Source: Euryodendron excelsum (Eukaryota; Streptophyta; Magnoliopsida; Ericales; Pentaphylacaceae). Taken from it: 64,000 bases of DNA. Location: positions 15,421,501 through 15,485,500 of the forward strand of contig CM065392.1 in NCBI GenBank assembly GCA_033060915.1. Reading direction: 5' to 3'. The notes under the pieces are model-generated. The model worked only from the letters and a program-made list of their open reading frames with translations. It searched no databases and was not told the DNA's origin. Positions 33,740 through 45,718 of this stretch are shown here, piece after piece. The translations under genes were made by a program, and so were the position numbers. Position 1 is the first letter of the stretch; each line of letters starts with the position of its first letter.

Positions 33740-36700
33740 ATCCTTTTGCAGGTTTGTCTTCAAGCAAAATCCAAGAAAGACCATTGGTACTTAGATAGTT
33801 GATGCTTAAGACACATGATGGGAGATGAAGCACAATTCACATCTCTCTCTCTAAAGGATGGAGGTCTTGTGACTTTTGGTGTCAATAGTAAAGGGAAGAT
33901 CATCGATATAGGTAGTTTTGGTAAGAATTCCTCTACCTTTATCGAAAAGGTATTGCTTGTTAAAGGACTCAAACACAATCTTTTGAGCATTAGTCAAATT
34001 TGTGACAAAGGATACAAGGTTGTATTTGAATCCTCTAAATGTGATGTAATTGACATTAATGATAACAAGACAATTCTCACTGGACATAGACAAGACAATA
34101 TTTATATTTTCAATCTTAATGATTTATCTTCTTGTAAAGTAGAATGCCTTGCTGCTACGAATAGTGATGAGAGTTGGCAGTGGCATAGAAGACTTGGTTA
34201 CATTAGTATAATCATACTTTCAAAGGTTTCTAAAAATGATTTAATTAAATGTCTTCCAAAAATAAAATTTGACAAAGATAGAATTTGTGATGCTTGTCAA
34301 TTAGGTAAGCAAACTCGAATTTTTTTCAAATTTATAAATATGCTCACTACCTCTAGGCCACTACAACTATTGCATATGGACTTATTTTGACCAACTAGGA
34401 CTCTAAGTCTTGGTAGGAAACAATATGCACTTGTTATTGTTGATAACTATTCTAGATTTATATGGACATTTTTCTTAGCACATAAGAATGAGATAATTGT
34501 TTTCTTCATAAAATTTTATAGAAAGGTTCAAAATGAAAAAGAATTTTTAATCACTTCTATTAGGACTGATCATGGAAGGGAATTCGATTGCAAACCCTTT
34601 AAAATCATTTGTGATGAAAATGGTTTTGATCACAACTTCACAACCCCAAGAACACCTCAACAAAATGAGTTTGTTGAGAGGAAAAACAAAGTTTTAGAAA
34701 AGATGGGTAAAACCATGCTTTGTGAAAATGGTTTACCAAAGTATTTTGGGCTGAAGCCGTTAACATAGCTTGTTGCGTTTTGAATCGAATTTTATTTCAA
34801 AAAATTTTAAAGAAAACCCCCTATGAACTTTGGAAAGATAAGAAACCGAATGTCTCATACTTTAAAGCCGTTGGATGCAAATGTTTTGTCTTGAATAACA
34901 ATAAAGATAATCTCGGCAAGTTAGATGCAAAATTTGACGAGGGTGTATTTCTTGGCTATTCAACACATAGCAAGGCTTATAGAGTCTTTAATAAGAGGAC
35001 TCTAGTGGTTGAAGAATCTGTCCATATCACTTTTGACAAATATAATTCTTCTTTAAAAAATATTGCAAGTGATGATACAGATGAGCTAGAGCCTGAAATG
35101 GAAAGGATGGACATTCAACCAAGCTCAAATGAGGAACCTTAAAAAGAAAGAGAAGCACAAGAAGTTCCTTCCAGCCAACATGAAATTAATGAACGTCTAC
35201 CTGAGGAATAGAAGTTTGTGCATAACCATCAACCGGAACAAATCCTAGGTGATCCTTCACAAGAAGTAAGAACTCGATCTTCTATCAAAAACATATATAA
35301 TCATCTTACATTCTTATCACAAATTGAGCCTAAGTGTTTTAATGATGCTGAAAATGATGAATTTTTTATTAATACAATGCAAGAAGAATTGAACCAATTT
35401 GAAAGGAATGAGGTATGGGACCTTGTTCCTAGACCTAATGATCATCCAGTATTTAGAACTAAATGGGTCTTTAGAAATAAAATGGATGAGTTCGGAATTG
35501 TTGTGAGGAACAAGGCAAGAGTTGTTGCTCAAGGTTACAGCCAAGAGGAAGGCATTGATTTTGATGAAACATATGCTCCGGTAGCTAGACTAGAAGCCAT
35601 TAGATTGCTACTTGCATTTGCTTGTTTTAAAGATTTCAAATTGTATCAAATGGATGTTAAAAGTGTATTCGTAAATGGTTTTATTACAGGATAAGTTTTT
35701 GTTGAACAACCTCCTGGATTTGAAGATCCAAAATTTCCTAACCATATTTTCAAACTAATAAAAGCTTTATAAGGTTTGAAGCAAGCCCCAAGGGCTTGGT
35801 ATGAAAGATTAAATAAGTTTTTTATTGAAAAAGATTTTTCAAGAGGAAAAATAGATACCACTCTTTTTGTCAAAATCAAAACCAATGACATGCTTATAGT
35901 ACAAATATATGTGGATAATATAATTTTTAGTGCTACTAATGAGTCATTATGCGAAGAATTTGCTACGTATATGCAGGGAGAATTCGAGATGAGTATGACG
36001 GGCGAGCTCAACTAATTTCTCGGATTTCAGATCAAGCAATCCAAGTAAGGCACCTTCATCAAACAAGCCAAATACATCAAAGACTTAATCAAAAAGTTTG
36101 GCATGGAAGATGCAAAGCCTATAAGTACTCTAATGAGTACTATAACAAAATTGGATAGCGATGAGAAAGGTTAGTCAGTAAATACCAAACTTTATAGAAG
36201 CATGATAGGCTCCTTATTGTATCTAACTACTAGTAGACTAGATATAATGTTTAGTGTTTGCCTGTGTACTCGTTTTCAATCCAATTCTAAAGAATCTCAT
36301 GTGATTGTTGTAAAGAGAATATTTTGTTATCTTAAGCACACACCAAATCTTGGATTATGGTATCCAAAGAGTACATGTTTCAATTTAAATGCTTACGTTA
36401 ACGCTGACTATGCGGGGAGTAGAGTTGATAGAAAGAGCACAAGTGGCTCTTGCCAACTCCTAGACAATGTGATTGTATCTTGGTATAGCAAGAAACAAAA
36501 TTCGGTTGCTCTCTCCATAGCTGAGGCTGAATATGTAGCAGCTGGTAGCTGCTGTGCTCAAGTGTTATGGATTAAGCAATAGCTAGAAGATTATGGAATC
36601 TTGTTTGATCATATTCCTATTAAGTGTTATAATACTAGTGCTATAAACTTGACTAAAAATCCTATTCAATACTCTCGCATAAAGCACATTGAAATTAAAT

Positions 36701-36855
36701 ATCACTTTATACGAGATTATGTACAAAAATGTGATATTGAACTTGACTTTGTGTGCACCAACATGCAACTGGCTGATATTTTTACTAAGCCATTAAGTGA
36801 AGATCGTTTCTGCATGATAAGAAAAGGATTGGGAATGAGTAATCCTATGTCATAA
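33740..36855 (+). pseudogene. pol: Copia pol: protease, integrase, reverse transcriptase, RNase H (broken)
   Basis: Protease remnant near 33785 ('HWYLDS' followed by a stop where DSG is expected), then the GAG-pre-integrase domain ('WQWHRRLGYIS', CX2C of the zinc site near 34290). The integrase core has Asp in 'LHMDLF', Asp in 'TDHGREF' and Glu in 'NEFVERKNK' (34370-34690). A one-base loss near 34746 shifts the frame. Reverse transcriptase follows ('[14 protein letters not shown]', 'GLKQAPRAWYERL'); the catalytic YVDD is YVDN near 35910. RNase H has 'NADYAGSRVDRKSTSG' and 'SIAEAEYVAA'. Stops occur at 34388, 35140, 35692, 36013 and elsewhere, so no active enzyme can be made. Confidence 0.9.
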
Positions 36856-37359
36856 TATCTACTTAATTTGAGTGAAATGTATTCGATGCTTTAAATATGA
36901 TTATTGTCTATGTGAATTGTATTTTTTGAATTCATAACTCATTGCATGATCATATTAAGACATATTTTATCTCAAAGTTTGAAAAAAAAAAAAAAGGACA
37001 TATCCTGAATTTCTTATAATTGGCATGCCCAGTCTGGTCGCATGAGTCGACACTCCATTTCAATGGGTCGACTCATCACAACAGTGGACTCAAATTATTT
37101 CATTAACAAGCATGTGTCGACTCACCAAGTTTATGAGTTGACTCAGCAGTCGAGCCTACATACTTTCACGAAGCCCACTTTACAAACATTCGAAATTTTC
37201 TTCTCACTCTCTCACTCTCACTCCTTTTCTCTCCTGCTCCTTTGTTCGCACCAAAAACCCAACCGTCACTCCCAAACCAACACAAATCTTCGCTTCAATC
37301 TCCTATTATAAACCTAATCGATTCCATTTCGTCCTCTCTCAACTATTCCTAATCCTACA

Positions 37360-38635
37360 ATGGCTCCAAAGATCTTTAAATCAAAAAAGATGTCTAAAGC
37401 CCTAGTCGTAGCAACCGCCCCTATTTCGAAATAGCCAAAGAGGAAATCAAAAGAGGAGTCTAGCAAGGACAAAGGGAAGCGAAAGAAGAGTAAAACTGGA
37501 TAAACTATATCCTCAACAGTTCTGGAATGTAATGAACTCTATTTCAGTGAGGGCAAAGCCCAAGAAAAGTATAATTCCAGCTTCTCCCTTAGAAAATTGT
37601 TTAATGGACGATGGGTAGATTATAAATTCTTTGATCATCACAAGTTCGAATTTAGAGCAAAATTTGGGAACTTAGGGTGAAAACATATGACAACACTCAG
37701 GGATGATATATACCCAAACCTGGTTATTCACTTCTATTCTAATGCTAAAAGGGAACCTGGAGAAGTGACCATCAACAGTTATGTTAAGGGTATTACCATC
37801 ACTTTAGATAGAGAGGTAATTAGACACATTCTTGGAATCAGGCTTGGTGGAAAAGTTTATAGAGATAAGGTCTACTGGAAGGATCAACTGAAAACTCTGT
37901 ATGGAAGGGATGTGGATGAAAGGGTAGTTCATCACTTTACTTGCACCATTTTTACTCCTAAAACTAGAAAGCATGATTATGTTTTGGAGAAGGAATTATT
38001 TTTTCTTGTGGGCACACATAACTAATTCAAGAATTGACATCCCTCTATTTATTCTGGATCATATATATAAGGCTACCATCTCTAAAATTAGTTTGCCTTA
38101 TGGAATTTTCTTGACAAAAGTTTTCAAGCACTTTGGAATTGATTTGAAAAATAAAAAGAAAAGAATGCCTAAGGCCATTAGTGATGAATACAATGAGAAG
38201 ACACTCAAAAGAATGGGATATATTCTATAAAATAATAAGTAAACTCCAAAGAAAACTGGAGGAGAAAGTACTTCAAAAAGAAAGGCTCTATCTGGGAGCA
38301 CCTCCAGGCAGAAAAGCACAACAAGAAATTTAAGTTCTGAATTAGAAGAGGATACAGGGGATTTAAGTACTTTTATGACTAAAGTCATAGAATCTCTAGA
38401 CAAATTGAATAACAAGGCAAATCTTGCAACTACAAGGATGATGTTTTTCGAAAGAAAGATGAAAGAACTCAAAAAGGAAGTACAAATGTTGAGAAATGAC
38501 AAAGGAAAAATTATAGAGGAAGAAGAAGAAAAAGAAGAGGAAGAAGGAGATGATGAAGACAATGAGGAGGAAGCACAGGAAAGGGAAAAAGCTAGAGAAG
38601 TGGACTCCTCAGCCACTGAATCTAATGACCACTAG
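37360..38635 (+). pseudogene. Env-like third ORF of a SIRE-type element (broken)
   Basis: Starts at ATG 37360 (MAPKIFKSKKMSK) with a basic, Lys-rich N-terminus. Stops lie near 37433, 37500 and 37678, and a frameshift near 38010-38025. The middle ('YPNLVIHFYSNAKREPGEV', 'IRHILGIRLGGKVY') resembles the conserved 'putative plant transposon protein' domain found in SIRE-lineage third ORFs. The C-terminus (38375-38635) is a heptad-like coiled coil ending in a Glu/Asp-rich tail. I see no convincing signal peptide or transmembrane span, so an envelope role is only by analogy; its true function is unknown. Confidence 0.75.
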
Positions 38636-38639
38636 ACTT

Positions 38640-39400
38640 TCCTTTCCACATCCTATCTACCCCTACTTCCTTTACTTTCCTTCATCTCATATTCCCTCTT
38701 GTCTCATCATTCTACTTCACTCATGGCCCTGTTATCACATCTTTTGTTGCATATTTTGTGGACATTAACTGTAAAACCTTTTGTAATCTTGTTTTTAAAT
38801 GAATAAAATATGATTTTGTTCTGGTGCCCAATTGATTTTTTTGATTTCCTGACTGTTTGATAGCTTTCCTAGTCATACATTTTATTTTGTTATAACATTT
38901 TTTTTGCTATTGTACCTGTCTATAATTTTCATTCTCTTTCTCTTTTTGATGAATTGACAAAAAGGGGGAGAAGATTTGGAGAAGGACTGGACAAGATTGA
39001 GTGTAAACTAACCAAGAATTAGAATTGGGGGAGAAGAATTGAACAATGAATGTTTATTGGAAAAAGAACTGGACAAGAATTAGAGAATATCTGATTAAAG
39101 TAAAATTGATGAATTGGCATTAATTACTTAATTGCTGAATGGAAATGAAATGAATTGTATGTTAACTGATAAATATCGAGCTTGTTCTCAGGGGAAGTAA
39201 TATGAATCATTTCTCTCAATTTGTTTTTGAATTAACTGACATAAACTCCCTAAAAGCTGTTTTTGAAAAGTCTTTTGTCTTTTAAGCATTATTTGCTTAA
39301 TTAGGAAATAAAGGGGGAAGTCTCTACTGGTATGCCATTCAACCTTTTCCATTTCATTTAATCATATATCTACTTATTTTGAAAAGGTTTTGTCATCATC
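38640..39400 (+). mobile_element. 3' untranslated part of the SIRE-type element with extra polypurine tracts
   Basis: Non-coding. 'CAAAAAGGGGGAGAAG' at about 38957-38973 and 'TTGGGGGAGAAG' near 39024 are internal PPT-like tracts, as described in SIRE-type elements; 'AAATAAAGGGGGAAG' near 39306 is a third. Confidence 0.7.
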
Positions 39401-39413
39401 AAAAAGGGAGAGA
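39401..39413 (+). promoter_or_regulatory. 3' polypurine tract of the SIRE-type element
   Basis: AAAAAGGGAGAGA one base before the 3' LTR start (TGTTGACTC at 39415); the expected plus-strand priming site. Confidence 0.85.
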
Positions 39414-39414
39414 T

Positions 39415-41277
39415 TGTTGACTCAAGGTTGATTCCCATATTGATTTTGATGATAACTAAAGCTTGTGTTATTTTACTAATGAATTTTCTTAGTGTTTAGA
39501 TTAATAAAAGTTTATAATTTAGACTTAAAATTCAACCTTAATTCTAATACATGTCAAAGTGAATGCACAACAAACTCAGGATCAAGCAATGGACTCTAAG
39601 AGTTTTGAAATGAACTAAACAGAGTATTGACGCCTATTTCTACTTCAAATAAATGATTTGCATTCGAAAAGATTGAAGGTGTTCAAATAAAGTTTTCATC
39701 AAGTATGCATAGACTCAATGAAGTTAACTTGCACTCAAAAAGACTGGAGACTTCATCAGAGTGTGCAAAGAACAGTTAAAGATGATTTGATTGTGAAGAA
39801 ATTAAATCAGTTCAAAAGAAGACTTCATTTAAGTGTACAAAGATCAAATTCAAGATAATTTGATGGAAGATGCTTGAGAAGAGAATTCATCTTGTTTTCA
39901 TAATCTCTACATGGAATCCAAGTGAAAAATTCTTCTGAGATATAAAGAATCAATAAAGACAATATGTATGAAAAGACTTCATCAAGCTTATAAAAGTCTC
40001 ATTGAATGATCCCAAAGAAGGAAGAAGAATTACTAGTAAAGAAAAGAGATCGACAAGGAAGCAGGTTGAAGCTCTACATAAAAGAGAAAGCTCTACAATG
40101 AAAGAGAAAGCTTGGCAATGAAAGAGGAAGCTTAACAACAAAGAAGAAGAGATCAACATTGATAAGATGAAGTCCTGATAGTTTGGAAGTCAAGAAAAGA
40201 TGAATATCAAATGTTTGATTCAATCCAAATTGAATAGAAGACAACTTTGATGAGTTAAAGACTTTGATTGATCATAATACCACAAAGAGAAGACTCCTTG
40301 AAGATATTATAATAATGCTGAAGGTGAACTTGATTATTGGAAGACAGAATGAAGATTTCTGGGCAATAAGTCGACTCATGGAAATGAAGAGTCGCCTCAT
40401 GAAGACGGAAGCAAAAATTTGAAGACCAAAGGATCAATGAGTCGACCCTTGAATATAAAGAATCTACTCATGAAGACAAAAGTAAGATTTCTGTTCAAAG
40501 AGTTGACCCATGAATATGAAGAGTCTACCCATGAAAATATAAGCAAAATAACTTGAAGACAGAATGATCAATGAGTCGACTCATAGAAATGAAGAGTCGA
40601 CCCTTGGAGACAGTGGACAACGTCTGGAAAATGCAGACTAGATGAATCAACACATTAAGCCTAGTGTCGACCCCTGGGAAATAACGGCTAGTTTTTCTAA
40701 CGTTATAACGGACTGCACTTGCATTAAATGAGTCTCAACAACCTCCAACAGACGAAATCAATACAAGGGTTTATATACAAGCTTCCAACTACATTTATAG
40801 GAAGAGAGATGTAAGAAACAAACATCCACTGACTGATCAAACTGAAAAATTCTAAACATTCTCTTTGTTTTCACTGTGTGAGCTTTTATTATACATTCCA
40901 CTCTTGATAGAGAGTTTGTAAAATCGTTTGTATATCTTTATACACCTGTAAGTGAGAGTTTCAGAGTTCTTTTGTGGAAGAAAAACTCTTATAAATTAAG
41001 TGGATCTTAGACAAAACCACTTGGTGGCTAAAGAATTTGGGAAGAAGTTCTTGTGTATATAGTGAGCTGAGCACTTAGTCAATCAACCTCCATCTGTAAT
41101 TGGAGATTACATAGTAGAGGAAGACTTCAAAGGGATCTTGGGGTGAGGACGTAGACCATGGATTGTGGTTGAACCACGGTAACTCTTTGTGTTCTTTCTA
41201 TTGTTCTGTTTTCTATTCTTCCTTTGATTACATTGCTTTACATATAGATTGATTATTGTTACATTGATTAGATTAAT
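39415..41277 (+). mobile_element. 3' LTR of the SIRE-type element, truncated at its end
   Basis: Aligns with 30133-32052 but stops at 'gattagattaat', about 80 bases before the LTR end. The following 'ggactaacg' is G-family LTR sequence. The terminal LTR bases, the TSD and a few host bases are missing, indicating a deletion across the 3' junction. Confidence 0.85.
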
Positions 41278-41910
41278 GGACTAACGTTTATATCTAATGT
41301 ACATGACAATAGAGGTACATTTATGCATATACGGTATAAACTTAGAGATGCATAGGCTTTCGTATTTAAAACATTCCATCATTTATAAAACATGATGTGA
41401 AAAAAGAAAGGAAGGCATGTCGTAGCACGAACTAATAAAGTATGACATAGCTTGTCGTTAGCATAACATATCATAACTTGTGAGCATACGTCTTAGCTCG
41501 TCGTACAACATTAGACACATCAAATATCATTATTCTCGAAACATATAAAGCATGGGTTTGAAAATGTAGGTAGCATAAGCATCATATTGAAACATTATGT
41601 CGTATCAAAATATGGTGTCATAAAAAGGAGATGCAACAGAACATTGTACTATAAGCTTTCATGATGAAATGTCATAACGTTTTGAACATAGTTTCATAGG
41701 AGTGAGACACAAATCATAACATGATTACGTAAGACATGACGTAGCTTTTCATAAACATACCATGGCATGATACCGTATGACATATCATAACATCTGAAAA
41801 AGGAGAGGCACACCATGACATTAATACTTGTGGAAACATACATAACTTGTCGTGAAGCATATGAACAAATCATATTTCTCGTTCTAGAGTATATGTGTGT
41901 TATGTCTTTA

Positions 41911-42500
41911 CATCAGAGCTAGGCTCCGCATTAGTAACCATAAAGGTCACACATAGGGCTCTTTAGGCCAACATCAGAGTTGGGTTCCACATTAGTAACC
42001 ATAAAGGTCACACACAGGGCTCTTTAGGCCAATATCTGACTGTCCGCTCTAGCTTGCACCTGTCTACCCCCTTTTTGGGCACTTAGTCCCAGCCGCACAA
42101 TACACATAAAGCTCTTTAGGCTAACATATCCCTCATTTCACCCCATTTAAGAGGTTTTTCTAGTATTGGGCATCATAGTAACCTCAAGGATAACGCATAA
42201 GGCTCTTTAGGGCAACATATCTCTCACTTCACGCCACTTGAGGGATCTTTCTAGTATTGGGCATTATAGTAACCACAAGGGTCACGCATTAGGCTCTTTA
42301 GGCCATTTATAAGAGCTATGCTCAATCATTAAGAACTACACTCAGTTCATTAAGCAACATAAAGTGCTTTAAGCCAATCTTGAGAGCAGGGCTTAGTTCA
42401 TTAGAACATAAAGTGCTTTAAGCTAATCATGAGAATTAGGCTCAGTCATTCAAAGCTACGATCAGTTCATTAGCAACCACAAATGTCACACATAAGCGCT
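41911..42500 (-). repeat. 61-bp repeat and degenerate relatives in G's LTR
   Basis: Two close copies of 61 bases start at 41911 and 41972 ('catcagagNtNGGNTCC', 'TTAGTAACCATAAAGGTCAC', 'GGGCTCTTTAGGCCAA'). Shorter degenerate copies centred on 'GCTCTTTAGGC' continue to about 42500. The solo LTR relative lacks most of this block. Confidence 0.75.
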
Positions 42501-43319
42501 TTATGCCAAGGGATGTCTCCTAACATGGTGATAGATTATTTCACATCCTCTGCTGTAAGACCATCGTTGCTAGTTTAAGGTCTTATTGCGAAAGATCTTA
42601 AGTTGGCACTGTTCATTGGGAATTTTGCATGTCTTTCATGTGAACATTCTAGTCCATGGGTTTCTTTTCATAATGTAAGTATAAATTGCATGCATTTTAA
42701 AGTATGACATTTATATTTAAACATGAATATTGATGCATTGAAAACATGTGAAAACATTGCATGATATGTAGTTAAACTTGAAAGTATTTGAAAAGTAATA
42801 GGGTTTACTCATGGCATGTCGTTACTCACCTCTATCCTTGATGGTTGGTGCTAAACAAAGGCGTTCCTACACATACAGTACATAGAGGCATCAAACACAA
42901 GACCCAATTTAAAGCAAGAACATGAAAGTTGAGGTTTAAAAATTGATTCCTCAACACCAGTTCATTCATCGTATCTTATTCACATCAAAACAATGAGCCT
43001 ATATGTTAGGTTAATTTCATTTGAAAATAGGCTTAGAGGTCTTTAATTTGATAGTTCATGGGTCGAAAACATGTTCCGAATGAAAAAGTTATGTCCAATG
43101 AAAAAGAGATTTAAATTCTGGAAAACAATGTCGCTGATAGAAATTTTGGGTCAAATTTAGACCTCAACATCTCACAATCTATAACGAATTAGAGTACAAA
43201 CTTTATATGTGTAGAAAAGTCTATGAGTCTACTATTTAACGCTTCAAACGGTGCTTCAATTTGAGTTTTCTAAAGCAAGTTATGCTCAATTTACTAAAGA
43301 GCGTTGGAGTAGTGACCCG

Positions 43320-44076
43320 AGACCACGCTAGAGCAGGCTCCAAACCAAGTTACCCCGCTCTCAGGCAGCAATGCATGAAAATGGGTTTTCTCACTCCCAA
43401 ACTCAACCAAACCTGTCCCAAACTTTCACAATGCTTCTAATGTTCAAACATTGACCTAAGAAGGCTATAATAACTCAAAATGGGCTAGAATGAACAAGCA
43501 AAACAAAAGGATCTGGGGTTTGAAATTCCAAACCCTATTATGCATACATTTGGGGGTTTTCAAACTCCAACCCCAAATCTTGCAATATGAGCTATAAGCT
43601 CTCAAAATCTACATAATTGGGCCTCAAAGGAGTCTCCAAAGACATCAACCCACATATATATGCATATACACATCTTTCTTACCTCTCTTCAAAGTTTCCC
43701 AAGTTCCAACAATGGTTCTTCTAGCTTGGGTTGAACTCTTTCAAGCTTCTTCTCCTCTCTCTTGATCTTCTCTCTTCTCTCTTCTTGATCTCCTCTTCCT
43801 TGGTCTTCTTCCTCGCTTGCTCTTTCTTTCTTCCCTCCTTCTCTACCGAAAGAGTGTGTGTGTGTGTGTTATGCGGGTGTGGGTGTGGGTGTGTGTGTGT
43901 CCATATTAGGAGACAACCATGGGAATCAATCCCATATGTCTTGCTCATATCGCCTGTGCTACAACATAGGCCATAATTGATCAACATTAAGCCCAAAATG
44001 TAATAAATAATATAAGTAAATAAATATTTCAAAATTTCACATAAATTTAGGAAAAATAAAGGTTTATGATATTACA
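43320..44076 (-). mobile_element. Outer ~760 bp of G's 5' LTR (pair of 8035-8814)
   Basis: Direct homologue of the 3' LTR fragment at 8035-8814, in the same orientation, with a GT-rich microsatellite at 43855-43900. Non-coding; the 103-aa ORF is a read-through of the repeat. Confidence 0.8.
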
Positions 44077-45291
44077 AACTGGCTAAGGTGCCCCATTGTC
44101 ACTAAATTCTCCAAGTGATTCTTGAAGTGTCTACAGTTTTCTGTCATATGGCTCATTTCTTTATGATACGATCAAAACTTTTTGGAGTACCTAGTGCTAG
44201 GATCCCTTCCCAACTTTGGGGGCCATTTGAAATAAGGCTTATCTCTAATTTAGGACAATATCTTGTAGATTAGATCCTTGAACACCGTGTTTATGCTTTC
44301 CGAGGTTCTCTTGCCTCTTTCATTAGGTTCCTCATGTTGAGATTTTTTGGCCTCGCTTGATTCTTTCTTTCCTGATTTCTCATGCGACCTTCTCTTGATT
44401 TGGTGGTATAAAGTCTTCTTCACCCTTTAAATACTGCTTAATTTGCTCCATGAGTTCAGGCATTTTGAGTACTGGTTGTTTGGTCAAGGATTGGCTCAAA
44501 CGATACTCCTTGGGCAAGCCAATTTTGAATTGTGCGATGGCACGCTACTCGCTGCAGTCCTCAATCTCGTTGTAGGCCTCCCAGTAGCGCCTAGCATATT
44601 ATCGCAATCCTTCGTCCTCTTTCTTCTGTAGAGCCAATAAATAGTCTACCTACCTTGGTTGTTTACTATTAGCAATAAATCGTGTTGTAAATAGATGGGA
44701 CAGTTACTTCCAACTCCCCACTAATCTCGAGGGTTGCTTGTCAAACCAGTGAAGGGTTAATTCGCCTAAGCTGGATGGAAAAAGTCGGCACATCAAAGAC
44801 TCATCAACACTCCATAGAGCTAGCATATGCTTGTAGTGTCATATATGACTGATGGGATCAGACTTGCCATCATAAGGAGTAAATCTCAAGGGTGTGAACT
44901 TCCTAAGAGGTCGGCGACTCTCTAGTCTTTCTGTGAATGGAGAGGATATGATTTGCTCCAAGGCCTTTCTCACCATATCTTGGGTCGTTCTTCCTTTGAG
45001 ATGTGCAACTTTTCTCTCTGACTGGTTGTTAAACAATTGATTTAGGTCCTCCTGACCTATGTTCAGGTCAGCCCAATCTTTCCTCATCGACGACCGACCT
45101 CTCTGTGGCAGTTGACCTTCTCCATGTGCCTTCCTATGATGGCTAGTATTGAAGGCATGGTCACGGGCTGCCCAATAGAGGGGACGCCAGTGCTTTGTGA
45201 ACTCGACCTTCTTCTCCAACGTCCATGCCAACCTTCGGATCTCTCTCAATTCCTGTTTTGACCTCCATGCTGATTCTCTACCTAGCGGCAT
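44077..45291 (-). pseudogene. gag: Ty3/gypsy TAT-lineage gag (broken, truncated by element G)
   Basis: The minus-strand frame from 45291 gives 150 aa to a stop at 44839 ('RPLRKFTPLRFTPYDGKSDP' then 'ISHI'). Continuing past the stop shows the retrotransposon gag domain: 'HYKHMLALWSVDESLMCRLF', 'LTLHWFDKQPSRLVGSWKQL', 'RYYARRYWEAYNEIEDCSE', 'AIAQFKIGLP', 'MPELMEQIKQYLKGEED'. Near 44077-44130 the C-terminal 'HLENLVTMGHLSQF' motif is cut by G's LTR. These motifs are typical of TAT/Athila-type gag. Several stops and frame changes lie in the C-terminal third. The protein would have formed the capsid; this copy is dead. Confidence 0.8.
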
Positions 45292-45700
45292 CCTCCTTCG
45301 TAGCTCTTAGCTACTCTTCCAGGTCGGCAATCTTCTAGTCACGCTCCCTTAATTCCTCCCCTAGGACCCTATGGCTTGAATGCCTTTGAGGGGGATCACT
45401 AGAACGTGAAGGGCTTCTCCAACTATTACCTCGGCGGAGAGGATTCTCACCCATAGTTCGGGGTCCCCGTATACTAATCGTCTTCCTCAATGTCTGGGAG
45501 ATCAGAAACCAAGTAATGAATCTCTAATCGTAGGTGCCAATCCCTCCAACCTTGATAGTATGCTGAATCATCCTGGTATTCTAACAGGATTTCCCTCTTT
45601 AAAGAGGGATGGTTTCGAACATCCCAGCTATCAAGAATCTCATGGCTAATAAGTACTAATCCTCCTCTAAGGTTGCTTGCACTTATTGTCTCAGCTTCCC
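45292..45700 (-). mobile_element. Leader/N-terminal gag region of the TAT element
   Basis: An 81-aa minus-strand ORF at 45474-45719 (starting MVPFMGREAETIS) overlaps the primer site and has no recognised domain. The rest is short frames. It is probably 5' leader plus the decayed gag start. Confidence 0.5.
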
Positions 45701-45702
45701 TT

Positions 45703-45718
45703 CCCATAAATGGCACCA
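45703..45718 (-). promoter_or_regulatory. Primer binding site of the TAT element
   Basis: The reverse complement reads TGGTGCCATTTATGGG, close to the TGGCGCCGTNTGTGGG site typical of RIRE2/Dasheng-like TAT elements, two bases from the LTR end (CATTTACA) at 45721. Confidence 0.75.

Larger units (their letters stand above)
30133..41277 (+). mobile_element. SIRE-type Ty1/copia retrotransposon with env-like gene
   Basis: The order is 5' LTR, iMet primer site, gag, then protease, integrase, reverse transcriptase and RNase H, an env-like ORF, polypurine tracts, and a 3' LTR truncated at its end. Integrase before reverse transcriptase is the copia order. The third ORF and PPT-like tracts are typical of the SIRE/Maximus lineage. 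The LTRs differ by roughly 20 positions in the first 330 aligned bases (hand count), so the insertion is old. All genes are broken by stops and at least two frameshifts. It interrupts G's 5' LTR; left flank '...gcataaaa', right flank 'ggactaacg'. Confidence 0.9.
29698..44076 (-). mobile_element. 5' LTR of element G, split by a copia element
   Basis: In minus sense it runs from TGTAATATCATAAACC (44076) to GGAGCGTAACA (29698). The pieces 29698-30132 and 41278-44076 add up to about 3.23 kb. Homology to the solo LTR at 24204-26787 covers both outer parts. Its outer end abuts the gag reading frame of a TAT element at 44077, so G inserted into that gene. The region 41330-42560 is filled with degenerate 'atgtcgtagc' and 'aaccataaaggtcac' repeats and is non-coding. 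Confidence 0.85.
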
